A stretch of DNA of 5,761 nt, taken from Pseudomonadota bacterium. GTDB taxonomy: Bacteria; SAR324; NAC60-12. The stretch spans positions 1-5,761 of the forward strand of contig JACNKY010000341.1 in the NCBI GenBank assembly GCA_014381795.1. Direction: 5' to 3'. The notes below the pieces were generated by a model. The model had not been told where the DNA came from, did no database searches, and saw only the letters and a program-made list of their open reading frames with translations. Positions 1 through 5,761 of the stretch are shown here, one piece after another. The position numbers and the translations under genes were made by a program. Positions within the stretch are counted from its first letter, which is position 1, and each line of letters opens with the position of its first letter.

Positions 1-777
1 GTACGTTTATTTTGTCAACGTATCGGAATTTCCAAAAGCGCTAACAATATTGAAATGAATGTTCTCGAAGATTGTGCACGAGAAGAACTGGACAAAACCG
101 TACCCCGCGCCATGGCGGTTTTAAAACCTTTAAAAGTTGTCATTACAAATTATCCGGAAAATCAAACCGAAGAATTTGAACCGGCACGTCATCCGAAAAA
201 CCCAGAAATGGGAACACGAAAAGTTCCTTTTTCAAGAGAAATTTACATCGACCAGGATGATTTCAGGGAAGACCCTCCGCCGAAATATTTTCGGCTTTCT
301 CCCGGAAAAGAAGTCCGCTTGCGTTACGCTTATGTAATCCGTTGTGATGAGGTTATTTATGAAAATGGTGAAGTGGTGGAATTACGCTGCACATACGATC
401 AGGCGACACGTTCCGGTGCAAAAGCAGAAGGTCGTAAAGTAAAAGGTATTATCCACTGGGTTTCCGTGCAACATTCTGTAACTGCACAAATTCATTTGTA
501 CGATCGGCTTTTTGCGGCCCCATATCCCGGACGTGATGATCCAGCAGGAAATTTTATCAATGACTTAAATCCGGAATCGGTTGAGATTATTGCTGACTGT
601 AAAGCTGAGCCTGAATTAAGTACTGCAAATCCAGAGGATGTTTTTCAATTTGAACGCGTCGGTTATTTTTGTGTCGATGCAAAAAAATCACGTCCGGATG
701 CATTGGTCTTTAACCGGACAGTAACCCTGCGTGACACATGGGCCAAACTGGAACAGGAGCATTCCGGACAGAACTGA
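1..777 (+). CDS. glnS: Glutaminyl-tRNA synthetase, C-terminal part (5' end outside window)
   Basis: Cytoplasmic class I aminoacyl-tRNA synthetase that charges tRNA-Gln with glutamine using ATP. The reading frame is open from base 1, so the gene starts upstream; an internal ATG at 55 is not the start, because codons 1-18 (RLFCQRIGIS, then NNIEMN) already align with E. coli GlnRS. Only the end of the catalytic half and the two beta-barrel anticodon-binding domains are present (258 codons; the E. coli enzyme has 554). Recognisable family blocks include PRAMAV, HPKNPEMGTRKVPFS, GKEVRLR, GRKVKGIIHWVS, LYDRLF, LNPES, FQFER.GYFC and FNRTV.LRDTWAK. The Gln and Arg of FQFER match residues that, as I recall, read the anticodon in E. 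coli (Gln517 and Arg520). The HIGH and KMSKS catalytic motifs lie outside the window. The stop TGA is followed 13 bases later by the next gene on the same strand, and I see no terminator between them. The presence of GlnRS implies direct Gln-tRNA charging, a trait found in only some bacterial lineages. Confidence 0.97.
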   Translation, partial: VRLFCQRIGISKSANNIEMNVLEDCAREELDKTVPRAMAVLKPLKVVITNYPENQTEEFEPARHPKNPEMGTRKVPFSREIYIDQDDFREDPPPKYFRLSPGKEVRLRYAYVIRCDEVIYENGEVVELRCTYDQATRSGAKAEGRKVKGIIHWVSVQHSVTAQIHLYDRLFAAPYPGRDDPAGNFINDLNPESVEIIADCKAEPELSTANPEDVFQFERVGYFCVDAKKSRPDALVFNRTVTLRDTWAKLEQEHSGQN

Positions 778-790
778 AAGACATGAAAAG

Positions 791-2044
791 ATGGTCAATC
801 CAACGTTGCATCAATTTTCAAAATTAACTCTTTTTGGTTTAGCTTTTTTCAGTTTCAGCTTTGGAACTCCGGCTTTAAAGGTTTTGGCCTTTGACGATGC
901 TGCAGAAATAAATCACTCTTACCTGAATCAGGAAAATTTTCTTGATATCAAGTCCTATCAATTTAATAAGTTACGTGAAGAAGAATGGTATGAAAGTAGC
1001 GGAGGATGGCGTCTTACCGGCGGCAGTCTGGGCTTGGACCTGCTTTTTTCGCAGCTTGAAGTACGTTTGCCTCACTCCCTTTCTGAAGATACCACCGTTA
1101 TTTTTCTTGCAAAGCAGCAGGAATTTTACGAAATAAAACCCTTCCGTTATCAAGTAGAAGTAGAATGGCGTCCTTACGATTTGGCGGCATTTTCACTGCT
1201 TGGCATGCCTGAATATGACAAACGTAAAGCAGACCAGGGCGCAAGTGTCACTCTGGGTAAACGTCCATGGAATTACTTGCGTTTCCAAAAATTGTTTCAG
1301 GATTTGTACTATAACGAAAAAAACTTTTACGACAATTCCTACTATTCTCCTCATCCAATTGAGAATTATCTGGAAGGCGCGTTTCGCATAAATAAATGGC
1401 GCACACGCTTCAGTCATTTGCTGGATAAACCGTTTAAACAAGTTTTCCCAAAAAAGGAACTGACTGTCACCTACAAAGGACAGGACAGTAGTGCAGTGCT
1501 GGATTATCATTACGGAAAGCAGAGTATGGCCGGACTTAGCTGGCGCAGCTTTGATATTCGTAAACGTCGTGAAACAACAATTACGACTGGGACTGCATCT
1601 CCGGATAATCGTGAGCAACAACTGCTTTATAGGTCTACGGATTTATATTGGCTGCATCCTTTAAGTGAAAAACTTCACGGCACACTAGGTCTACGTGAAG
1701 ACCGTTTTCAAAATATTTTTCGTCAACTCGATCTTGCCCTGGACGATTATGATTTTCATTTATGGACAGTCCAACTTTACGGAATTTTGCGTCATCAAAC
1801 TGAGACGGACAGATTTTGGGAATATGGACTTTATGCAGGTGATACCGACAAAGTTACGGACTATCTCAGTGCAGAACAACAGGATAAAACACGCAGAAAA
1901 ACTGAGGTTAAATTCCGTGTCAGCTGGGAATTCCAGGATTTGAACAAGGAGTCTGCATTGATGTTAACCACCAGTTGGAACATGGATGATTTTTTCAATG
2001 ACTTCTGGGATGGCGGAAATATTTCTTATCAACGGATTTTCTAA
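791..2044 (+). CDS. Uncharacterised exported protein, probable outer-membrane beta-barrel
   Basis: I do not recognise a named family. From the ATG at 791 the protein has 417 residues. The frame also extends back to an ATG at 731 inside glnS, but the 791 start places a standard signal peptide at the N-terminus: Lys11, a hydrophobic stretch at about 12-25 rich in Leu and Phe, then candidate cleavage sites after Ala33 (VLA/FDD) or Ala28. There is no lipobox cysteine. The Shine-Dalgarno is weak (GAAAG about 9 bases upstream), so coupling to glnS translation is possible. The mature part is rich in Tyr, Phe and Trp and has many short alternating polar/hydrophobic stretches resembling beta strands, for example near 82-93, 119-127, 222-230, 277-287, 322-332, 371-381 and 410-417. 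It has no further long hydrophobic helix and ends in Phe (SYQRIF), the usual C-terminal signal for barrel insertion by BamA. These features suggest an outer-membrane barrel; its substrate is unknown. A periplasmic beta-rich protein is the alternative. It is a real gene judging by length, signal peptide and codon pattern. Confidence 0.8.
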   Translation: MVNPTLHQFSKLTLFGLAFFSFSFGTPALKVLAFDDAAEINHSYLNQENFLDIKSYQFNKLREEEWYESSGGWRLTGGSLGLDLLFSQLEVRLPHSLSEDTTVIFLAKQQEFYEIKPFRYQVEVEWRPYDLAAFSLLGMPEYDKRKADQGASVTLGKRPWNYLRFQKLFQDLYYNEKNFYDNSYYSPHPIENYLEGAFRINKWRTRFSHLLDKPFKQVFPKKELTVTYKGQDSSAVLDYHYGKQSMAGLSWRSFDIRKRRETTITTGTASPDNREQQLLYRSTDLYWLHPLSEKLHGTLGLREDRFQNIFRQLDLALDDYDFHLWTVQLYGILRHQTETDRFWEYGLYAGDTDKVTDYLSAEQQDKTRRKTEVKFRVSWEFQDLNKESALMLTTSWNMDDFFNDFWDGGNISYQRIF

Positions 2045-2061
2045 GTAATTTTCGGATGCTA

Positions 2062-2078
2062 AAACGGACAGCCGGTTT
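2062..2078. terminator. Weak hairpin in the convergent gap, possible bidirectional terminator
   Basis: The 38-base gap between the converging stop codons of the exported-protein gene and speB holds an imperfect inverted repeat: AAACGG, loop ACAG, CCGGTTT with one bulged G. It is flanked by short A runs on the left and a T-rich run on the right, so it could act in both directions. The stem is only about six pairs and the T tract is interrupted, so this is a weak candidate. I see nothing better in this gap. Confidence 0.3.
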
Positions 2079-2082
2079 CTAA

Positions 2083-3087
2083 TTAAACTTTAGTATTTCC
2101 ACTTTGTTTTTCATCGAGCTTGGTACCGATACTACGTGCCTGCGCACCTTTCTTTTGTGCGAGCAGACAAAGGTAATCATGCCCGATAGTTGCAGCCGCC
2201 AGTGCCGTAATTTCTGCATGGTCGTAAGCCGGTGCAACTTCCACAATGTCCATCCCAATTAAATTTAGATCACCCAGCGAATGCAGAATTGGCAGCGCTT
2301 GGGCGGTACTCAATCCACCCACAACCGGAGTTCCTGTCCCAGGTGCAAAAGCTGGATCAAGGCAATCTACGTCAAAAGTTATGTAAACTGGATCACTTGA
2401 TTTCACAATATCATGTATAAACTTATTTACTTCCTGCACTCCATGGGTATGAATCCAGGGCGCATGCAGAATGTTGAATCCGTGTGTACTATTGTTTTGG
2501 GTACGAATTCCAATTTGCACCGATTTTTCCGGAACAATAATACCTTCACGCGCGGCCCGCAAAAACATAGAACCATGATCAAGCCGTTCTCCATCATCGT
2601 CCCATGTGTCAGAATGCGCGTCGAAATGAATCAGTGAAATCGGTCCATGAATTTTATGGTGTGAGCGTAACAACGGGTAGGTGACAAAATGATCTCCACC
2701 AAAACTGAGTAAAGAAGTTCCCTGCTTTAGTATTGTGTCAGCGTGTTTTTCGACCTTTTCTACAAGATTTTGAGGATAACCGTAATCCAGCCAGACATCA
2801 CCATAATCCACAACTGACAAATGATCAAAAGGATTGAAATTAAATGGAAAGCCATCGAGTGATGCGACTTCGGTCGATGCTGCGCGAATTCCGCGAGGTC
2901 CAAAACGGGCTCCGGGACGATTACTCGTTGCACTGTCGAAAGGAATTCCGGTTACTGCTACGTCAACTCCAGTCAAGTCACGAGTGTATTTCCTGCGTAA
3001 AAAACTGAGCGCGCCCGAAAATCCCATATCGTTTGAACGGCCGTATAAATCATCACGCCGAAATGCTCCATCACCCACAGTGTTCAT
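2083..3087 (-). CDS. speB: Agmatinase (agmatine ureohydrolase)
   Basis: Hydrolyses agmatine to putrescine and urea in the cytoplasm, the second step of the arginine decarboxylase route to polyamines. It has 334 residues against 306 for E. coli SpeB, with which it aligns along nearly its whole length. All ureohydrolase motifs are present: GGDH at 130-133, DAHSD at 156-160 and DVDCLDPAFAPGTGTP from 239. These supply the six expected manganese ligands His133, Asp156, His158, Asp160, Asp239 and Asp241. LDHGSMF near 171 and VGIDVVEVAPAYD-like IGMDIVEVAPAYDH near 277-290 are typical of agmatinase rather than arginase or formimidoylglutamase. The extra length is a C-terminal tail of about 20 residues, charged and probably disordered. 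The start is supported by a good AAGGA ribosome site. It lies 34 bases after folP on the same strand, so the two are probably co-transcribed; no separate promoter is evident. Family assignment is firm; substrate follows from close similarity to SpeB. Confidence 0.95.
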   Translation of the reverse strand: MNTVGDGAFRRDDLYGRSNDMGFSGALSFLRRKYTRDLTGVDVAVTGIPFDSATSNRPGARFGPRGIRAASTEVASLDGFPFNFNPFDHLSVVDYGDVWLDYGYPQNLVEKVEKHADTILKQGTSLLSFGGDHFVTYPLLRSHHKIHGPISLIHFDAHSDTWDDDGERLDHGSMFLRAAREGIIVPEKSVQIGIRTQNNSTHGFNILHAPWIHTHGVQEVNKFIHDIVKSSDPVYITFDVDCLDPAFAPGTGTPVVGGLSTAQALPILHSLGDLNLIGMDIVEVAPAYDHAEITALAAATIGHDYLCLLAQKKGAQARSIGTKLDEKQSGNTKV

Positions 3088-3092
3088 ATTTT

Positions 3093-3097
3093 TCCTT
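3093..3097 (-). promoter_or_regulatory. Ribosome binding site of speB
   Basis: On the minus strand AAGGA sits five bases before the ATG at 3087. It is the clearest Shine-Dalgarno in the window and fixes the speB start in preference to the internal ATG at codon 21. Confidence 0.7.
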
Positions 3098-3121
3098 TAT
3101 AATATTACTTTTTTAAATAGT

Positions 3122-4009
3122 TTAATTTTTCATACCTTTTTTCAAAGCCTCAATTGTGTCGATCAATAAACGGCCCTGTCCAACTTCATGAAAACGGAGC
3201 AACGCTACCCCTTGCCAAAGAGCAATGCCTGAAACTGCTGCGCAAGGAATATCACGTTCTGCACAATTTAAGCTGCGTCCCTGAGAAACTCCCGCCAGAA
3301 AAGATTTCCTGGAAGGTCCTAGCAACAAAGGTAAAGCGAATTCATGCAGCTCTGAAATTCTCCGGATGACCTCAAAACTGTATTTAGCCTTTCCACTGAT
3401 AAAAAAGCCCATCCCTGGATCAAGCACAATTTTTGATTTATGAATGCCATGTAATTTAGCAAACTCCAGACGTTCCCGGAAAAAACTCTTGAGGGTGTCC
3501 AGCACATCCACGTAATCTGAATCCTGCTTACTTGTACGCGCAGAACTGTCTTTGGAAAACATTAAAATCACAGGCACTTGATATTCCGCGATCACTTTTG
3601 CCATTTCTGTATCACCACGCAGGGAGGTTACATCGTTGACGGCATCGGCTCCGGCATCCAGTGCTTGGCGCGCAACTTCTGCTTTCCAGGTGTCAACTGA
3701 AATCCAAATTTCGCTTTCCGTGCGAATCTTTTGAATGAGCGGAATCACACGCTGCAGCTCTTCATCCAGCGATACATCCGTACTTCCTGGTCCGGATGAT
3801 TCACCGCCAATGTCGAGCCAGTCTGCACCGTCTTCAATCATTTTTCGGGCCTGAGCAAGAGCGGCATCAAATTTGAAAAAAAGAGAGCCGTCAGAAAAAG
3901 AATCCGGAGTGGTATTCAGAATACCAATCAGGCACGGACGTTCCAGTTTTAATGATTTACCTCTGGAATGCAGTGTGAGAAATGGCAGTTCAAACGGTGC
4001 TGGGAACAT
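3122..4009 (-). CDS. folP: Dihydropteroate synthase, divergent subtype
   Basis: Condenses 6-hydroxymethyl-dihydropterin pyrophosphate with p-aminobenzoate to give dihydropteroate in folate synthesis; the target of sulfonamides. It has 295 residues, close to the usual 280-ish, and should form a TIM barrel. Visible motifs are the loop 1 signature GILNTTPDSFSDG (29-41), DIGGES (66-71), VDTWK with Asp106, NDV with Asn125, LDPGMGF with Asp197, GPSRKSF with Lys235, and RFHEV with Arg272 and His274. These match the pterin and phosphate-binding residues of E. coli DHPS (Asn22, Asp96, Asn115, Asp185, Lys221, Arg255, His257). Two places depart from the common type: loop 2 reads ESSGPG instead of ESTRPG, losing the conserved Arg, and the usual LMHM segment reads LMFSKD (149-154). 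Since all other active-site residues remain, I expect a working enzyme of a divergent branch. The ATG at 4009 is the only suitable start; its ribosome site is weak (AAAGACAG). It heads a probable operon with speB. I cannot exclude an altered pterin or amine substrate. Confidence 0.93.
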   Translation of the reverse strand: MFPAPFELPFLTLHSRGKSLKLERPCLIGILNTTPDSFSDGSLFFKFDAALAQARKMIEDGADWLDIGGESSGPGSTDVSLDEELQRVIPLIQKIRTESEIWISVDTWKAEVARQALDAGADAVNDVTSLRGDTEMAKVIAEYQVPVILMFSKDSSARTSKQDSDYVDVLDTLKSFFRERLEFAKLHGIHKSKIVLDPGMGFFISGKAKYSFEVIRRISELHEFALPLLLGPSRKSFLAGVSQGRSLNCAERDIPCAAVSGIALWQGVALLRFHEVGQGRLLIDTIEALKKGMKN

Positions 4010-4026
4010 CTGTCTTTTTACGAATA

Positions 4027-4055
4027 ATTATAAAATATAAAAAAATGATTCTCCA
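4027..4055 (-). promoter_or_regulatory. Candidate sigma70-type promoter for folP-speB
   Basis: On the minus strand a perfect TATAAT (4032-4027) lies 17 bases downstream of TGGAGA (4055-4050), a four-of-six match to TTGACA. Transcription would start near 4020, giving a leader of only about 11 bases before the folP ATG. The region is very AT-rich, so a chance TATAAT is possible, and the short leader is a mild objection. Confidence 0.45.
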
Positions 4056-4069
4056 TTACAAAGCCTGTT

Positions 4070-4078
4070 TGCTAAAAT
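4070..4078 (+). promoter_or_regulatory. Candidate extended -10 promoter for the membrane-protein gene
   Basis: TGCTAAAAT fits the extended -10 pattern TGnTATAAT with one mismatch. A start near 4085 would leave a leader of about 22 bases before the ATG at 4107. The -35 position at 17-base spacing (4050-4055, TCTCCA) is poor, which extended -10 promoters tolerate. A ribosome site TGAAGA at 4094-4099 follows. Together they make a compact, plausible start region. Confidence 0.4.
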
Positions 4079-4106
4079 ACTCAACTCAAAAACTGAAGAA
4101 TTACTA

Positions 4107-4946
4107 ATGTTGTCTTCCGGACTTGGTAAATATATAGCGCCGACATCTCTCGGAGCAGGTTACGCAATGACCAAAATGCTTTCTCTGCGTGCGCTGGAGC
4201 CAGAGTTGGCAATTGCTCAGGATTTCACTTATCAGTTTCTGGCCGGAGTCCTCCTAGGTTTCGCGCTGCGGCCAGTTACAAACCAAATCTATTGGAAAAG
4301 ATCAACTTCAATTCTCTTTTTCTCAATGTTTTTACTGATCCTCGGACCGCTTGGACAATTATTGCGACACAGAATTTGGGGCATTCCGTTTGATGATACT
4401 TTTTGGCTGCTCCTGATGGCTGAAATTAGCGCGGCACTTGTTGTCAGTATTTTAGCAACTATCCTGCTTCCTGCTCAACAGCAAAACATTAGTCCGGGTT
4501 TACTTTGGAGGAGATTTAAAAAAGAGTTAACCCTTGCCGGATTACTAAAGCTGTTCGGTTGCGGTTTGCTTTACGCATTGTTATTTCTGACTTTTCAAAG
4601 CAGCTTTGATGAAAGTTTTACTTCACCGTTCTGGCTAGTACGACTGGAGGAATTATTAAGTTTACCGCCAACTTCAGCGCTGGAAAAAATTATCCTGCTG
4701 TGGGGGCAAGGACTCCTCAATGCTCTGATACTGTTGCCATTACTCCTTGTTTTTCTGCGTGAAAAGGTAGAGCTGATTGTAGTCTTCGGTTCACTTTCAT
4801 TTGTAGTAGCAGTTTTTTCACCTGCCTTTGCCAATTTTCAACGTATAGAACCGCTACTACTGGTCGATCAAGTTTTCATCGGTTTTTGTCTACAATTCCT
4901 TTTTGTAAGCGGAACTGTTTTTTGTTTTGGACGTAATCTAAAATAA
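4107..4946 (+). CDS. Uncharacterised multi-pass inner-membrane protein
   Basis: I do not recognise a family. The 279-residue product is strongly hydrophobic, with about seven membrane segments by eye: near residues 38-55, 67-86, 98-121, 141-163, 196-217, 221-241 and 252-275. Between the third and fourth lies a basic stretch (WRRFKKE, 134-140), and after the second comes RHR (87-89); by the positive-inside rule these loops would face the cytoplasm only if the intervening third segment re-enters or the first is not spanning, so I do not set a topology. There is no cleavable signal peptide, no obvious nucleotide-binding, protease or metal motif, and no soluble domain. The ATG at 4107 has TGAAGA seven bases upstream. 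An alternative ATG at 4167 (codon 21) has GGAG 11 bases upstream and would remove a weakly structured N-terminus without touching any membrane segment. It is divergent from folP and lies 56 bases before an aminotransferase gene on the same strand, possibly in one transcript. A transporter-like or envelope-assembly role is conceivable but not shown by any motif. Confidence 0.85.
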   Translation: MLSSGLGKYIAPTSLGAGYAMTKMLSLRALEPELAIAQDFTYQFLAGVLLGFALRPVTNQIYWKRSTSILFFSMFLLILGPLGQLLRHRIWGIPFDDTFWLLLMAEISAALVVSILATILLPAQQQNISPGLLWRRFKKELTLAGLLKLFGCGLLYALLFLTFQSSFDESFTSPFWLVRLEELLSLPPTSALEKIILLWGQGLLNALILLPLLLVFLREKVELIVVFGSLSFVVAVFSPAFANFQRIEPLLLVDQVFIGFCLQFLFVSGTVFCFGRNLK

Positions 4947-5002
4947 GAGTTACGAATAGTTTTTTCTGAACGGCCTAGAGCAACTCAAAAGCAAAGAAAT
5001 AT

Positions 5003-5761
5003 ATGAATTTATTCGCAGAACGAAATTCCAGAATTGATACCGAGAACGCATTCAAAGTCGGACCGCATATTGTTCGCGTAGAGCAACAAAATTCCGCGGT
5101 CATAAAGTTGAATTTTGGTGAACCAGACTTTTCGGTACCGCAACATATCAAGGCGGAAATCAAGCGCCAACTGGATCTGGACAATACCAAATATTGTGAT
5201 CCAAAAGGTTTGCTTTCCCTGCGTCAGGCAATCAGCAAGCAAATCAATGAAACACGTGGTTTAAAAACTAATCCGGAACAAGTGGTTGTTTTTCCGGGAG
5301 GAAAACCGTCTATTGGTTTGGCTCAACAGGTCTACTGTGAACCTGGAGACGAGGTGATTTATCCGAGTCCTGGCTTTCCAATTTATGAATCTTTCATTCG
5401 TTATGTCCGTGCTGTTCCGGTACCGCTGCATCTTGAGGAATCCACAAATTTTACGTTTTCTCCGGAACAACTGGAACATTTAATTACGCCCAGAACCAAA
5501 CTGATTTACCTCAACTTTCCTTCGAATCCGACAGGAGGAGTAGCCGGAAAGGCGCTGCTTGAAGCAACCGCCAAAGTTATTTTGGAACGTTGTCATCCAA
5601 ACGTACGAGTTTTTTCCGATGAAATCTATGAAAACATTATTTTTGACGGACAACAACACCGCTCAATTTCCTCTGTTCCAGAAATGTCGGAGCGTACAAT
5701 TATTGCTGGCGGATTTTCAAAAACTTATGCCTGGACCGGCGGTAGAATCGGTTATGCCGTT
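5003..5761 (+). CDS. Class I/II PLP-dependent aminotransferase, N-terminal part (3' end outside window)
   Basis: A fold-type I pyridoxal-phosphate enzyme, probably moving an amino group between an amino acid and a 2-oxo acid. The frame is open to the last base (253 codons; the family usually has about 380-430), so the C-terminal domain is missing only because the window ends. The start is the ATG at 5003; an in-frame TAG at 4976 and no other ATG between them fix it, although its ribosome site is weak (AAAGAAA). Motifs in order: LNFGEPDF (36-43), Y.DPKGLLSLRQAI (64-77), PGGKPSI (98-104), PGDEVIYPSPGFPIYES (114-130), NPTGG with Asn175, SDEIYE with Asp206 and Tyr209, and GGFSKTYAWTGGRIGY with Lys240, the expected Schiff-base lysine. 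Asp206 should pair with the PLP ring nitrogen, and Asn175 and Tyr209 with its hydroxyl. The pattern is that of the aspartate aminotransferase subgroup I-gamma, but the residues after the lysine (YAWTGGR rather than the common YAMTGWR) and the missing C-terminal half, which holds the substrate-carboxylate arginine, prevent a substrate call. Confidence 0.95.
   Translation, partial: MNLFAERNSRIDTENAFKVGPHIVRVEQQNSAVIKLNFGEPDFSVPQHIKAEIKRQLDLDNTKYCDPKGLLSLRQAISKQINETRGLKTNPEQVVVFPGGKPSIGLAQQVYCEPGDEVIYPSPGFPIYESFIRYVRAVPVPLHLEESTNFTFSPEQLEHLITPRTKLIYLNFPSNPTGGVAGKALLEATAKVILERCHPNVRVFSDEIYENIIFDGQQHRSISSVPEMSERTIIAGGFSKTYAWTGGRIGYAV

Noticed and set aside
1193..1621. 142-codon open frame on the minus strand inside the exported-protein gene
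   Set aside because: It lies wholly antisense to a gene with a signal peptide and coherent protein pattern, has low-complexity Cys/Thr/Ile-rich content and no ribosome site; it is a shadow frame.
3088..3121. TATTAT/TATAAA-like boxes between folP and speB as a separate speB promoter
   Set aside because: The boxes lie so close to the speB ATG that transcription would begin at or after its ribosome site; AT-richness of the gap explains them.
2834..3169. 111-codon open frame on the plus strand across the folP-speB junction
   Set aside because: It is antisense to the conserved N-terminus of SpeB and the folP end; its sequence has no protein-like motif and the AT-rich gap explains its length.
4082..4990. 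Identical 10-mer CAACTCAAAA at 4082-4091 and 4981-4990, each 22-25 bases before a start codon
   Set aside because: The similar placement is attractive, but a window of this size is expected to hold over ten chance 10-mer pairs, and the flanks do not match. I treat it as coincidence unless it recurs before other genes.
4947..5002. Terminator or promoter between the membrane-protein gene and the aminotransferase
   Set aside because: There is a T run (4960-4965) but no convincing stem before it, and no paired -35/-10 boxes; only a five-base inverted match GAGTT/AACTC about 30 bases apart.
1..5761. A novel multi-gene system (defence, secretion, biosynthetic cluster or mobile element)
   Set aside because: Four of six genes are standard housekeeping families; there are no nucleases, helicases, integrases, recombinase sites, terminal repeats or tandem repeats, and base composition is even.

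Overview
The window is an ordinary bacterial chromosomal segment with six protein-coding genes, two of them cut by the window edges. I found no RNA genes, mobile elements, CRISPR arrays or long repeats. The base composition looks moderately AT-rich and even throughout, with no visible island boundary. A bacterial-type glutaminyl-tRNA synthetase, an exported protein that looks like an outer-membrane beta-barrel, and an agmatinase very close to the proteobacterial SpeB family together suggest a Gram-negative, proteobacteria-like organism. The dihydropteroate synthase is divergent from the E. coli type, so an uncultivated lineage is plausible (a SAR324-like or deltaproteobacteria-like group is only a guess). 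I cannot fix the taxon from sequence alone.

Left part (1-2044, + strand): the last 258 codons of glnS, then after a 13-base gap a gene for a secreted, aromatic-rich, probable outer-membrane protein of no family I recognise. The two probably share a transcript. Middle (2083-4009, - strand): folP (dihydropteroate synthase) followed 34 bases later by speB (agmatinase), probably a two-gene operon converging on the left-hand gene pair. A weak hairpin lies in the 38-base convergent gap. Right part (4107-5761, + strand): a gene for an unrecognised protein with about seven membrane segments, then after 56 bases the first 253 codons of a class I/II PLP-dependent aminotransferase that runs off the window. 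The 97-base divergent gap between folP and the membrane protein holds plausible promoters on both strands.

The genes are mostly housekeeping: translation, folate synthesis, polyamine synthesis and amino-acid metabolism. I see no defence, secretion or biosynthetic system assembled here. The points that most deserve a second look are the unusual FolP loop 2 (ESSGPG in place of ESTRPG), the two unrecognised envelope proteins, and the compact divergent promoter region.
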